A DNA stretch of 64,000 nt, taken from Oricola nitratireducens. GTDB lineage: Bacteria; Pseudomonadota; Alphaproteobacteria; Rhizobiales; Rhizobiaceae. The notes under the pieces were generated by a model that worked only from the letters and a program-made list of their open reading frames with translations, was not told the origin of the DNA and searched no databases. The stretch is taken from the NCBI RefSeq assembly GCF_014904745.1, contig NZ_JACZCS010000031.1, forward strand, positions 1 to 64,000, written 5' to 3'. The position numbers were made by a program, and so were the translations under genes. Below are positions 54,442 to 63,308 of the stretch, piece by piece (positions within the stretch are counted from its first letter, which is position 1; each line of letters starts with the position of its first letter).

Positions 54442-55737
54442 ATGATCCGCAACATCCTCGCAGCCTCTCTGCTGCTTTCCACCTCCGCAAACGCTTTCGC
54501 CGCGACCGACATCACCTGGTGGCACGGCATGAGCGGCCGCAATGGCGAAGTCATCAACGAGATCGCCAAGAAGTTCAACGCATCGCAGGACGCCTGCGCC
54601 CTGACCCCGGTCTCCAAGGGCACCTACGAGGAAGCATTGGCCGCGGGCATCGCGGCGTTCCGCTCCGGCGAACAGCCGAACATCCTGCAGGTGTTCGACG
54701 CCGGCGCCGCCACGATCATCAACGCGAAGGGCGCAGCCATTGCGGCCGAGGACCTGATCACCCAGGCCGGCTACACGTTCAACCGCGACGACTTCATCGA
54801 CGGCGTCCGCTACTTCTATGCCGATTCCACCGGCAAGTTCGTTGGCATGCCGTTCAACTCCTCGGCGCCGATCATGTACACCAACACCGGCGCGTTCGAG
54901 AAAACCGGCGTTCAGCCGCCGAAAACCTGGGAAGAGTTCGAAGCCGTCGCGCCGAAGCTCAAGGAAGCCGGCTACATCCCGCTCGTCCAGTCGCAGCTGA
55001 CCTGGGAGTTCACCGAAAACTTCTTCTCGCGCAACAACATCCAGTTCGCGACCAACAACAACGGCTATGACAGCGTCGAGGGCACGAAGATCCTCGTGAC
55101 CAATCCCGAGCATGTCATGATGTATAAGAAGCTCAAGGAATGGTACGACGAGGGCTATTTCGGCTATTTCGGCGCCGGATGGTCCGACAACCAGAAGCCC
55201 TTCGAGGAAAACAAGGTGGCGATGTGGATCGGTTCGTCCGGTTCGTTCGGCGGCCTGCAGAAGACCGCGCAGATGCCTTTCTCGGCAACCTTCCTGCCCT
55301 ACTGGAACGAGATCAAGGGTGCCGGCACGCACAGCTTCATCGGCGGCGCCGCCCTGTTCGCCATGTCGGGCAGGTCGGATGCCGAAAACAAGTGCACGGC
55401 CGACTTCTTCGAGTTCCTGACATCGGCGGAAATCCAGTATTTCTGGCACAAGAGCACCGGCTACGTTCCGATCACCAAGGCCGCCTATGAGCTCGCCAAG
55501 AAGGACGGCTACTACGACGAGCAGCCGGTCGCCGAAGTCGGCATCCAGCAGCTTTCGCTGCCGGGCGGCGAATGGGCCAAGGGCTACCGGATGGGCTTCT
55601 ACCCGCAGATCCGCGAAGTCATGGAACGCGAGTACAACCGCATCTTCTCCGGCGAGACCTCCGTCGAAGACGCGATGAAAACCATCGAGACCGAAGGCAA
55701 CGCGCTTCTGGCGCGTTTCGCGAAGACCTCCGGCTAA
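54442..55737 (+). CDS. ugpB: sn-Glycerol-3-phosphate ABC transporter substrate-binding protein
   Basis: This 431-residue periplasmic receptor has a signal peptide (MIRNILAASLLLSTSANAFAAT). Its mature start, DITWWHGMSGRNGEVINEIAKKFNASQ, is typical of UgpB. LPGGEWAKGYRMGFYPQIREVMEREYNRIFSGETSVEDAMKTIETEGNALLARF closes it. It binds glycerol-3-phosphate or its diesters and delivers them to UgpAE. The ATG at 54442 has GAGGGA upstream; the frame is open to 54124 across mntR. It is the first gene of the ugpBAEC operon, preceded by a candidate Pho box. Confidence 0.95.
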   Translation: MIRNILAASLLLSTSANAFAATDITWWHGMSGRNGEVINEIAKKFNASQDACALTPVSKGTYEEALAAGIAAFRSGEQPNILQVFDAGAATIINAKGAAIAAEDLITQAGYTFNRDDFIDGVRYFYADSTGKFVGMPFNSSAPIMYTNTGAFEKTGVQPPKTWEEFEAVAPKLKEAGYIPLVQSQLTWEFTENFFSRNNIQFATNNNGYDSVEGTKILVTNPEHVMMYKKLKEWYDEGYFGYFGAGWSDNQKPFEENKVAMWIGSSGSFGGLQKTAQMPFSATFLPYWNEIKGAGTHSFIGGAALFAMSGRSDAENKCTADFFEFLTSAEIQYFWHKSTGYVPITKAAYELAKKDGYYDEQPVAEVGIQQLSLPGGEWAKGYRMGFYPQIREVMEREYNRIFSGETSVEDAMKTIETEGNALLARFAKTSG

Positions 55738-55806
55738 GGGCGTCTTGCGCGACAATTTCGATCCGGGGGCTTCCCGCCCCCGGATTTGCCTTGCCAGGAA
55801 CCCTTG

Positions 55807-56688
55807 ATGAAACGCACCCAGTTCTCCTCCCCCGTCCTGCCCTATCTGTTCCTGCTGCCGCAGATGACGGTGGTGTTCATCTTCTTCTACTGGCCCTCGG
55901 TCCAGGCCATCCAGTCGTCATTCTATCTGGAAGACCCCTTCGGCTTCGGCTCGACCTTCGTCGGGTTGAGCAATTACACCGACGCGCTCGGTTCGGGCGA
56001 ATATCTCAAGATCGCCTGGTTCACCGCGGTCTTCACGATCGTGGTGACGTTCCTCTCGCTTTCCATCGGGCTGCTTCTGGCCGCCAAGGCCGACGGCGTC
56101 ATCCGCGGATCGAGCAGCTACAAAACGCTGCTCATCTGCGTCTACGCCATCGCGCCTCCGGTCGCCGGCCTGATCGGCATGATGTTCTTCGACCAGCATA
56201 TCGGCCCCTTCGTCAAACTGGCGGCCTGGGCCGGCTGGGACATGAAGGTCGGCATCAACTATTACGACACCGCCTTCGCGATGATCGTCGTCTCGGTCTG
56301 GAAACAGATCCCCTATAATTTCATTTTCTTCCTGTCGGGCCTGCAGGGCGTCCCCGTATCCATCCGCGAGGCGGCGGCGATCGATTGCCGGTCGCCCGCG
56401 CGGCGTTTCCGGACGGTGATGCTGCCGCTTCTGGCGCCGACTGCGTTCTTCCTGCTCGTCATCAACATGACCTACTCGCTGTTCGACACGTTCGGCATCA
56501 TCGACGTGATCGTGAAGGACAAGGCGGCCAACAACCCGATCACCCTTGTCTACAAGGTCTACATGGACGGCTTTCGCGGCAACGACATCGGCGGGTCCTC
56601 GGCCCAGTCCGTCATCCTGATGATCGTCGTCTTCGTCCTCACCGTCTTCCAGTTCCGCTTCATCGAGCGGCGCGTTCACTACAATTGA
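55807..56688 (+). CDS. ugpA: sn-Glycerol-3-phosphate ABC transporter permease UgpA
   Basis: This 293-residue inner-membrane permease has six helices. The cytoplasmic EAA loop, which contacts the ATPase, is in VPVSIREAAAIDCRSPARRFRTVMLPLLAPTAFFLL. It starts with MKRTQFSSPVLPYLFLLPQMTVVFIFFYWPSVQAIQSSF, as in UgpA. It pairs with UgpE to form the channel. It follows ugpB by 69 bases. Confidence 0.95.
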   Translation: MKRTQFSSPVLPYLFLLPQMTVVFIFFYWPSVQAIQSSFYLEDPFGFGSTFVGLSNYTDALGSGEYLKIAWFTAVFTIVVTFLSLSIGLLLAAKADGVIRGSSSYKTLLICVYAIAPPVAGLIGMMFFDQHIGPFVKLAAWAGWDMKVGINYYDTAFAMIVVSVWKQIPYNFIFFLSGLQGVPVSIREAAAIDCRSPARRFRTVMLPLLAPTAFFLLVINMTYSLFDTFGIIDVIVKDKAANNPITLVYKVYMDGFRGNDIGGSSAQSVILMIVVFVLTVFQFRFIERRVHYN

Positions 56689-56699
56689 GGGATGCGACG

Positions 56700-57542
56700 A
56701 TGCACAGGACAAAATTTTTCGACCACGTCATCCTGCTTGCCGGCGTCTTCCTGATGATCGCGCCGGTCGTCGTCGCCTTCATGACCTCGACGCACGCGGC
56801 CGCCGAAATACACCGCGACGGACTGATGCTCACCTGGGGCGGGCATTTCGACGAGACCTACCGCGAAGTCCTGACGCGGCAGGGTGGTTTCACCGGCAAG
56901 GTGACGGGCGCGCGCATGGTGATGAACTCGTTCATTCTCGGCATCGGCTTCGCCGCCGGCAAGATCGTCCTTTCGATGCTCGCCGCCTATGCGATCGTCT
57001 ATTTCCGCTTCCGTCTGGGCGTCGTGTTCTTCTGGATGATCTTCACCACCCTGCTGCTGCCCCTCGAGGTGCGGATCCTGCCGTCCTACGAGGTCATGAC
57101 CAAGCTCGGGCTGGTCAACACCTATACCGGCCTGATCGTCCCGCTGCTCGCTTCGGCGACCGGCACATTCTTCTTCCGGCAGTTCTTCAAGTCGGTCCCC
57201 GACGAGCTGCTGGAGGCGGCGCGCATCGACGGCGCCGGGCCGTTCAAGTTCTTCATCGATATCCTGATCCCGCTGTCGCGCACCATGATCGCGGCGATCT
57301 TCATCATCATGTTCGTCTATGGCTGGAACCAGTATCTCTGGCCCATGCTGATGACCAATGACGAGAGCTTCTACACGCTGGTGCGCGGCATCAAGCAGAT
57401 CCTGCTCGTTTGGATCGGCAGCCAGATCCCCGACTACAACGAGGCCTTCGCGATGGCGATCCTGGCCATGCTGCCGCCGGTGCTCGTCGTCGTGATCTTC
57501 CAGAGCTGGTTCATCAAGGGCCTGACCGAAAGCGACAAGTGA
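56700..57542 (+). CDS. ugpE: sn-Glycerol-3-phosphate ABC transporter permease UgpE
   Basis: This 280-residue permease, partner of UgpA, has an EAA loop in [35 protein letters not shown] and several helices, including [32 protein letters not shown] at the start and [18 protein letters not shown] at the end. The ATG at 56700 is 11 bases after the ugpA stop; the frame is open upstream inside ugpA. It is co-transcribed with ugpB, ugpA and ugpC. Confidence 0.95.
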   Translation: MHRTKFFDHVILLAGVFLMIAPVVVAFMTSTHAAAEIHRDGLMLTWGGHFDETYREVLTRQGGFTGKVTGARMVMNSFILGIGFAAGKIVLSMLAAYAIVYFRFRLGVVFFWMIFTTLLLPLEVRILPSYEVMTKLGLVNTYTGLIVPLLASATGTFFFRQFFKSVPDELLEAARIDGAGPFKFFIDILIPLSRTMIAAIFIIMFVYGWNQYLWPMLMTNDESFYTLVRGIKQILLVWIGSQIPDYNEAFAMAILAMLPPVLVVVIFQSWFIKGLTESDK

Positions 57543-57552
57543 GAACCCAAAC

Positions 57553-58608
57553 ATGGCACATGTGACCATCGACCGCGTCAGCAAGGACTACCAGGCCGGC
57601 GTACGCGCCGTCGATTCGGTTTCGATCGACATCGCCGACAGCGAATTCATCGTGCTTGTCGGCCCGTCGGGCTGCGGCAAGTCCACGCTGTTGCGCATGG
57701 TGGCCGGGCTGGAGACCATCACCGAGGGCGAGATCGGCATCGGCGGACGCGTCATCAACCATGTCGATCCGGCCGACCGCGACATCGCGATGGTGTTCCA
57801 GAACTACGCGCTCTACCCGCACATGACCGTGCGCAACAACATGGCCTACGGGCTGAAGAACCGCGGCATGAACAGGGCCGACATCGAAAAGCGCGTCGCC
57901 GAGGCCGCCGCCATCCTTCGGCTGCAGGACTATCTGGAACGGCGGCCGCGGCAATTGTCCGGCGGCCAGCGCCAGCGCGTCGCCATGGGCCGCGCGATCG
58001 TGCGCGAGCCGGCGGCCTTCCTGTTCGACGAACCGCTGTCCAATCTCGACGCCAAGCTGCGCGTCGACATGCGCGGCGAGATCAAGCAGTTGCAGAAGCG
58101 TCTCGGCACGACCTCGATCTACGTCACCCACGACCAGCTCGAGGCGATGACCATGGCCGACCGGATCGTCGTCCTGAATGGCGGGCGCATCGAACAGATC
58201 GGCACGCCGCTCGACGTCTACCGCCAGCCGCAATCGGCCTTCGTCGCGAGCTTCATCGGATCGCCGGCGATGAACCTGATCACGGCGCGCGGCGAGAGCG
58301 GCAATCTCGTCATCGGCGACCAGACGGTCGTCATGGACGGAGCGATGACGGTGCCGGACGGGCCTGTCACGCTCGGCGTGCGCGCCGAGGACATGAAACC
58401 GGCGGACCATGGCGCAACGGCCCATCTGGAGCTTGCGATCGACTATGTCGAGGAACTGGGCGCGGGCCGCCTCGTCCACGGCCATGTCGGCGACGCCAGA
58501 CTGGCGCTGTCGACGCCGTCCGGCGAACCGCTCTCCGATTTGCTACCGATCGTGTTCGACCGCCAGCGGCTGCACCTGTTCGACACGGCGACCGGCCGGC
58601 GGCTTTGA
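57553..58608 (+). CDS. ugpC: sn-Glycerol-3-phosphate ABC transporter ATP-binding protein UgpC
   Basis: This 351-residue ATPase energises UgpBAE. Walker A is [18 protein letters not shown], the signature is [19 protein letters not shown] and Walker B is [16 protein letters not shown]. The H-loop is in [21 protein letters not shown], and a TOBE/MalK-like C-terminal domain starts near residue 235. In some species the C-terminus mediates phosphate inhibition of the transporter. It ends the ugp operon 10 bases after ugpE. Confidence 0.96.
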   Translation: MAHVTIDRVSKDYQAGVRAVDSVSIDIADSEFIVLVGPSGCGKSTLLRMVAGLETITEGEIGIGGRVINHVDPADRDIAMVFQNYALYPHMTVRNNMAYGLKNRGMNRADIEKRVAEAAAILRLQDYLERRPRQLSGGQRQRVAMGRAIVREPAAFLFDEPLSNLDAKLRVDMRGEIKQLQKRLGTTSIYVTHDQLEAMTMADRIVVLNGGRIEQIGTPLDVYRQPQSAFVASFIGSPAMNLITARGESGNLVIGDQTVVMDGAMTVPDGPVTLGVRAEDMKPADHGATAHLELAIDYVEELGAGRLVHGHVGDARLALSTPSGEPLSDLLPIVFDRQRLHLFDTATGRRL

Positions 58609-58616
58609 CCTCCGCA

Positions 58617-58646
58617 AAGAAAAACGGCCGGTGAAAGCACCGGCCG
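58617..58646 (-). terminator. Shared terminator after dsrE (and ugpC)
   Basis: CGGCCGGTG and CACCGGCCG enclose a four-base AAAG loop (58625-58646). On the minus strand it is followed by TTTTTCTTT, so it should terminate the dsrE-type transcript. On the plus strand it may also help end the ugp transcript, although no T run follows there. Confidence 0.85.
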
Positions 58647-58670
58647 CAATCCCTCGTCGAAGGGTCCGGA

Positions 58671-59135
58671 TCAGGGCTTGATATAGGTGTATCCCATCAT
58701 CTGCAGGCGGCTGAGTTCCGCCACGCCAGAGGGCACGATGTCGTCCTCGAACACCTCGAAGAGATCGTTCTGATAATCGATCTTGCGCCCCTTGAGCGTG
58801 TTGTTGCAGACGTTGAACGAGACATTCTGCGTCTTCAGGCTGGTCACGTCCATCTGAAGCTTCTGGTTGGTTTTCGCGTCCTTGAGCAGCCCGACGCCAT
58901 TGCCGTGCAGGACGACCTTGATCTCCATGTTGTCCTTGCCGACCGCGTTGATGTGGTTCTGGATATTGCGCAGCGCGCCGCGATAGGCCTTGTCGTCCTC
59001 GCCGCCATTGTAATTGATATGATAGACGACCTTCTGCTTGCCGTAGCGCTCGTTTGCCGCGGACGTGCTTGTGAACGCACCGGCAAACAGCGCCACCGAC
59101 GCGATGACGGCAACGAATTTCGCGAACAGTTTCAT
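58671..59135 (-). CDS. Periplasmic DsrE/DsrF-like family protein
   Basis: This 154-residue protein has a signal peptide (KLFAKFVAVIASVALFAGAFTSTSA). The DsrE-like fold follows: KVVYHINYNGGEDDKAYRGALRNIQNHINAVGKDNMEIKVVLHGNGVGLL. A cysteine in VSFNVCNNTLKGRKI sits at the usual family position. DsrE-type proteins handle sulfur on that cysteine in sulfur oxidation and tRNA thiolation; exported versions are less well known. It lies next to the PhnD/LuxR regulator gene, on the same strand and downstream of it, and beyond that to a SulP transporter. A sulfur-oxyanion role is inferred from neighbours. Confidence 0.88.
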   Translation of the reverse strand: MKLFAKFVAVIASVALFAGAFTSTSAANERYGKQKVVYHINYNGGEDDKAYRGALRNIQNHINAVGKDNMEIKVVLHGNGVGLLKDAKTNQKLQMDVTSLKTQNVSFNVCNNTLKGRKIDYQNDLFEVFEDDIVPSGVAELSRLQMMGYTYIKP

Positions 59136-59239
59136 GAGTATCCTCCTCTGGTCAGCGCCGCGTCCTCCAACGCGGCATCGCCGAAACCTTCACCGGCCAA
59201 GGCGCGGAAGACTAGCTGGGCTGACCATCTGGAAGGCCT

Positions 59240-59251
59240 AGGGTATACCCT
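59240..59251. promoter_or_regulatory. Candidate operator palindrome upstream of dsrE
   Basis: AGGGTATACCCT is a perfect 12-base palindrome, 104 bases upstream of the dsrE start and after the stop of the LuxR-type regulator gene. NarL/LuxR-type HTH proteins often bind TACCxxT-like inverted heptamers, so it is a plausible site for the neighbouring regulator. It could be chance. Confidence 0.35.
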
Positions 59252-59281
59252 TGGATAAGCAGCGACCGGACCGTTTGCGCG

Positions 59282-60535
59282 TTACGCCGCCAGCGTGCCG
59301 CCGGCCTTGCGGACCAGTTCGGCCATGTTGTGCGCCTCGTATTTTCGCATCAAATGACTGCGGTGGAATTCCACCGTCTTCGGGCTGATGCCGAGGTCGC
59401 GGGCGATCTCCTTCGTCGTCTTTCCGGCGCCGACGAGCTGGAGGATTTCGCGTTCGCGCGGTGTCAGACGGACATCCGCGCCCTCGTCGGCCGCTTCCCT
59501 GTCCTGCGCAACGGGCCGGCCCATGCCGGATTGCCGGGCGCGCCAGTAGATCAGCATGGCGATCGCGATCGGCACGGCGCCGGCGATGACAGCGGCGAAA
59601 CCGGACACAGCCGAGGACCGGGTGCCGTTGTCGGGCCGCGCCTGATCGACCGTTTCGAGGAGCTTGCGCACGCCCGCGTCGGAGGGAACCGTCGTCCAGC
59701 CGCCATAGCGCGCGGCCCGCGCGGCCGGGTGATCGGCATCGAGCGCGAGGAGCGCGATCGCCATCTGCCGGCGTTCCGGCTCTGGCACCGCGGCGGTGGA
59801 GGCCAATATCCATTCCGGCACGAGTTCGGTCGAAAGCGCGAGTTCGAAGCCGGGTACGCGCAGCGCGTTCAGGATGCGAAGCTCGTGCGCTTCCACCTTG
59901 CCGGCCATAACCGCGGCTTCGAGCATGCCGGTGCGCACGGTGCCGGCGTCGGCCTCGCCGTTCATCACCGCGTCGATGATGCCGTTCTGCGGAAATCCCA
60001 GGAACGCGACAGGCTCCAGGTCGCGCCACGGATTGATGCCGCTCCTGAGCAGCGTCGCGGCCGCAATCTCGAATCCGCCGAAGGCGTCGGGGGCGACGGC
60101 GGCGAGCCGCCTGCCCTTCAGGTCCGCCAGCGTCGTGACCTCGCGGTTGTCGGCACGCACGAAGATGACGGCGCCGAACCGGTTGCCCGTTTGCGGGCCG
60201 CCGGCGCGATCCGTCCTGAGCGCGACCATCGGCGACAGGCGGTTGCCTTCGCTGAGCCGGAAGAGGTGTCCGGGATTGGTGAAGAGATAATCGATCTCGC
60301 CGCGCGACAGCGCCGAGCGCACCCCGTCCAGCGACAGCGGAACGACCTTCAGTTCGACGCCGGGCACCGCGGCCTCGATCGCGTCGAAGGTCGGCTGCCA
60401 GCGCGCCAGGGCGGCCTGGTCGCCACGATGCGCCAGCACGCCGACGGTGCGCAATGTGCTGTCCGGGCCCGTGTCTTCGGCGGACCAGACCTGCCCGGTC
60501 ATCGCGAGCAGGATCAAGAGCGCCAGTCTGATCAT
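59282..60535 (-). CDS. Membrane-anchored one-component regulator: PhnD-like receptor domain + LuxR HTH
   Basis: This 417-residue protein has a signal or anchor helix ([19 protein letters not shown]), then a PhnD/TtrS-like periplasmic binding domain over about residues 28-275: [69 protein letters not shown]. One transmembrane helix (about 303-327, [22 protein letters not shown]) leads to a cytosolic LuxR-type HTH (about 352-410, [40 protein letters not shown]). No kinase or receiver domain is present. TtrS-type sensors use this receptor to detect tetrathionate; here the signal seems to reach DNA directly. I use the ATG at 60535, ten bases after GGGAGG. It lies between dsrE and a divergent SulP gene. 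Confidence 0.88.
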   Translation of the reverse strand: MIRLALLILLAMTGQVWSAEDTGPDSTLRTVGVLAHRGDQAALARWQPTFDAIEAAVPGVELKVVPLSLDGVRSALSRGEIDYLFTNPGHLFRLSEGNRLSPMVALRTDRAGGPQTGNRFGAVIFVRADNREVTTLADLKGRRLAAVAPDAFGGFEIAAATLLRSGINPWRDLEPVAFLGFPQNGIIDAVMNGEADAGTVRTGMLEAAVMAGKVEAHELRILNALRVPGFELALSTELVPEWILASTAAVPEPERRQMAIALLALDADHPAARAARYGGWTTVPSDAGVRKLLETVDQARPDNGTRSSAVSGFAAVIAGAVPIAIAMLIYWRARQSGMGRPVAQDREAADEGADVRLTPREREILQLVGAGKTTKEIARDLGISPKTVEFHRSHLMRKYEAHNMAELVRKAGGTLAA

Positions 60536-60565
60536 TCGCGCCATTCCTCCCGCTGCGGATTTTGC

Positions 60566-60609
60566 GTGGCCGCGCCGCGCTTGTCCAGCGCGGCGCACGG
60601 CGCGGCCAC
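60566..60609. repeat. Nested GC-rich inverted repeats in the regulator/sulP intergenic region
   Basis: An outer perfect 11-base inverted repeat (GTGGCCGCGCC at 60566-60576, GGCGCGGCCAC at 60599-60609) encloses, and partly overlaps, an inner perfect 10-base pair (GCGCCGCGCT at 60572-60581, AGCGCGGCGC at 60587-60596) with a TGTCC loop. It begins 31 bases upstream of the regulator start. It could be an operator, an mRNA leader hairpin or a cruciform. Confidence 0.6.
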
Positions 60610-60682
60610 ATTACATGGCTCCCATGCGGCCTTTCGTATTGCATTGCAGCAATAAATCGGTTCAAAGAGGCCTACCTCAAAC

Positions 60683-62305
60683 ATGGACCGATTATTGATG
60701 CCACGCGCGACCCTCGCTGCGCTTGCCGGCCGCCTGCCTTTCACAGGCCGCGACGGCAACCTTTCCCCGTTCAACCCGCTGACGCTCAAGACGGAGCTTC
60801 TGTCAGGCCTGACCGTGGCGCTGGCGCTGGTGCCGGAAGCCGTCGCTTTCGCCTTCGTCGCGGGTGTGCATCCGCTTGTCGGCCTCTATGCGGCCTTCAT
60901 GGTCGGGCTGATCACCTCGGTCTTCGGCGGACGCCCCGGCATGATTTCCGGCGCCACCGGCGCGCTCGCCGTGGTCATGGTCGCGCTGGTTGCCCAGCAC
61001 GGTGTCGAATATCTCTTCGCGACCGTGGTGCTGATGGGCGTTTTCCAGATTCTCGCCGGCATCTTCCGGCTCGGCAAATTCATGCGTCTCGTCCCGCATC
61101 CCGTCATGCTCGGCTTCGTCAACGGGCTGGCGATCGTCATCTTCCTTGCCCAGCTGTCGCAGTTCAAGCATGCCGGCGCCGACGGCGCGACGGTGTGGAT
61201 GACCGGATCGCCGCTGATCATGATGCTCGGCCTCGTCGTCGTCACCATGGCGATCATCTGGGTGATGCCGAGAATCACCGGCGCCATTCCGGCGCCGCTG
61301 GCAGGAATCGCGGTTGTCGCGGCGCTCGTCATCGGCTTCGGCATCGACGTGCCGCGGGTCGGCGACCTCGCCTCGATCGAGGGCGGCCTGCCGTCATTCC
61401 ATCTGCCGATGATACCGCTGACGATGGAAACGCTGGAAATCATCGTTCCCTATGCGCTGATCCTCGCCGCCATCGGCCTGATCGAAAGCCTGCTTACGCT
61501 GAACCTCGTCGGCGAGATCACCGGCGAGCGCGGCGGGGCGTCGCGTGAATGCATGGCGCAGGGCGCGGCCAATGTCGTCACCGGCTTCTTCGGCGGCATG
61601 GGCGGCTGCGCGATGATCGGCCAGTCGATGATCAATGTGAAATCCGGCGGGCGCACGCGCCTTTCGGGTATCTCGGCGGCTTTGTTCCTGCTCGCCTTCA
61701 TCCTCTTTGCGTCCTCGCTGATCGAGCAAATCCCGCTCGCCGCGCTGGTCGGCGTCATGTTCATGGTGGTGATCGGAACTTTCGCCTGGCAGACGCTGAA
61801 GATCATGCGCCGCATCCCGCTGACCGACGCAATGGTGATCGTGCTGGTGACGGTCGTGACCGTGTTCAGCGACCTAGCCGTCGCGGTTGTCGTCGGCGTC
61901 ATCGTGTCGGCGCTGGCCTATGCCTGGAACAACGCGACCCGCATCCACGCGCGCGCGCATGTGACGCCGGAGGGCGCGCGCGTCCTGCAGATCGAGGGAC
62001 CGCTGTTCTTCGGCTCGACGGACGGTTTCGCGGAATTGTTCAACCCCGCGGACGACCCGCAGACGGTGATCGTCGATTTCATGAACAGCCGCGTCGTCGA
62101 CCAGTCGGCGCTGCAGGCAATCGAGGACATCGCCGCGAAATACGAGGCGCAGGGCAAGACGCTGGTGCTGCGGCACCTGTCGCATGACTGCCACCGGCTC
62201 TTGAACCGCGCCGGCCAGCTGATGGTGGATTCCGACGACGACCCGGATTACGGCATCGCCGTCGACTATTCGGTGAAGACGGGCGCCTTCGGCGGCGGGC
62301 ACTGA
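60683..62305 (+). CDS. SulP family inorganic anion transporter with STAS domain
   Basis: This 540-residue inner-membrane protein has 10-14 helices across residues 35-430. Conserved SulP segments are LTVALALVPEAVAFAFVAGVHPLVGLYAAFMVGLITSVFGGRPGMISGATGAL and NVVTGFFGGMGGCAMIGQSMINVKSGGRTRLSGI. A C-terminal STAS domain follows (LQIEGPLFFGSTDGFAELFN, VDFMNSRVVDQSALQAIEDI). SulP proteins import sulfate, bicarbonate or other anions; the substrate here is unproven. It is divergent from the PhnD/LuxR regulator, which probably controls it. The ATG at 60683 is used; another lies at 60698. Confidence 0.92.
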   Translation: MDRLLMPRATLAALAGRLPFTGRDGNLSPFNPLTLKTELLSGLTVALALVPEAVAFAFVAGVHPLVGLYAAFMVGLITSVFGGRPGMISGATGALAVVMVALVAQHGVEYLFATVVLMGVFQILAGIFRLGKFMRLVPHPVMLGFVNGLAIVIFLAQLSQFKHAGADGATVWMTGSPLIMMLGLVVVTMAIIWVMPRITGAIPAPLAGIAVVAALVIGFGIDVPRVGDLASIEGGLPSFHLPMIPLTMETLEIIVPYALILAAIGLIESLLTLNLVGEITGERGGASRECMAQGAANVVTGFFGGMGGCAMIGQSMINVKSGGRTRLSGISAALFLLAFILFASSLIEQIPLAALVGVMFMVVIGTFAWQTLKIMRRIPLTDAMVIVLVTVVTVFSDLAVAVVVGVIVSALAYAWNNATRIHARAHVTPEGARVLQIEGPLFFGSTDGFAELFNPADDPQTVIVDFMNSRVVDQSALQAIEDIAAKYEAQGKTLVLRHLSHDCHRLLNRAGQLMVDSDDDPDYGIAVDYSVKTGAFGGGH

Positions 62306-62335
62306 CGCGCCTGACGTCCCTGGCGGAAAGTCAGC

Positions 62336-63100
62336 CTATTTCACGACCACTTTCGTGCCGACGCCGACGCGTCCGTAGAGGTCCATGACGTCCTCGTTGC
62401 GCATGCGGATGCAGCCCGAGGAGACCGCGCGGCCGATCGTCCAGGGCGCGTTGGTGCCGTGGATGCGATACAGCGTCGAGCCGAGATAGAGAGCGCGCGC
62501 GCCGAGCGGATTGTTCGGGCCGCCCTCCATGTGGATCGGCAGGATACGGCCCTTGGCCTTCTCGCGCTCGATCATTTCCGACGGCGGCGTCCAGCCCGGC
62601 CATTCGGCCTTGCGGGTAACCTTGTGCGTGCCGGCCCATTCGAAGCCCGGCTTGCCGACGCCGACGCCGTAGCGCTTGGCGGTGCCGTTCGCTTGCACGA
62701 GATAGAGGAAGCGTTCGTTGGTATCGATGATGATCGTGCCGGGCGCCTCCGGGCCGTCATAGGCCACCGTCTGCGGCAGGAAGACCGGGTCCATCGTCCG
62801 CGGAGCGGGGTTGGCCGGACGCTGCGCGGAAACGGGCTGCGTCTGGCGCACCGGCGGCGCGGTGCGCACGGGCGGCAGCGTGCGGACGCGCGGCGTCGTG
62901 CGGAAAATCACCTTCCTCGCGTTGGAGCGCACCGAATTGCCGGTGATCGAACGGGTCGGGCGAAGCTGCAGGACCCAGGGCGCGGCCAGATCGGGGCTGA
63001 GAACGACCGGGGGCTTGGAAACGTAGCGATCCTGCGCGGCCGCTGGAAAGGCAAGAAGGGACACGGCGGCAAGCGCCGCCAGAAGGCGTGCTGGTTTCAT
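62336..63100 (-). CDS. L,D-transpeptidase (YkuD family)
   Basis: This 254-residue exported enzyme has a signal peptide (MKPARLLAALAAVSLLAFPAAAQ). A Pro/Arg/Thr-rich linker (about residues 40-105) precedes the YkuD domain. The catalytic motif is IHGTNAPWTIGRAVSSGCIRMRNEDVMDLY (HGTN and SSGCIRM with the active cysteine). L,D-transpeptidases form 3-3 peptidoglycan crosslinks or attach proteins such as outer-membrane barrels or lipoproteins in Rhizobiales. It is convergent with the SulP gene, 30 bases between stops. An inverted repeat lies 33 bases upstream of the start. Confidence 0.93.
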   Translation of the reverse strand: MKPARLLAALAAVSLLAFPAAAQDRYVSKPPVVLSPDLAAPWVLQLRPTRSITGNSVRSNARKVIFRTTPRVRTLPPVRTAPPVRQTQPVSAQRPANPAPRTMDPVFLPQTVAYDGPEAPGTIIIDTNERFLYLVQANGTAKRYGVGVGKPGFEWAGTHKVTRKAEWPGWTPPSEMIEREKAKGRILPIHMEGGPNNPLGARALYLGSTLYRIHGTNAPWTIGRAVSSGCIRMRNEDVMDLYGRVGVGTKVVVK

Positions 63101-63132
63101 CGGACATACTCTCTACACTTGCGTCGGCGCAT

Positions 63133-63153
63133 TGCTGACATACCCTGTCAGCA
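63133..63153 (-). promoter_or_regulatory. Inverted repeat upstream of the L,D-transpeptidase gene
   Basis: TGCTGACA and TGTCAGCA are perfect 8-base arms around a 5-base spacer. It lies 33 bases upstream of the transpeptidase ATG, in the place of a promoter operator or mRNA leader hairpin. No known regulator motif was recognised. Confidence 0.45.
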
Positions 63154-63308
63154 GCGTTCGGTTGCAAACATGACCGATCGAGACCACTCAATTATGAATC
63201 GCAAATCGCTAAAAGTCGATTCCGGGCATCAATCTGTTGTCAAGGTTACCCGGCGGTTGCGACAGATGGTGAATCAAGAGTGAACGCCTGATCGAGGGAG
63301 ACGAAGCC

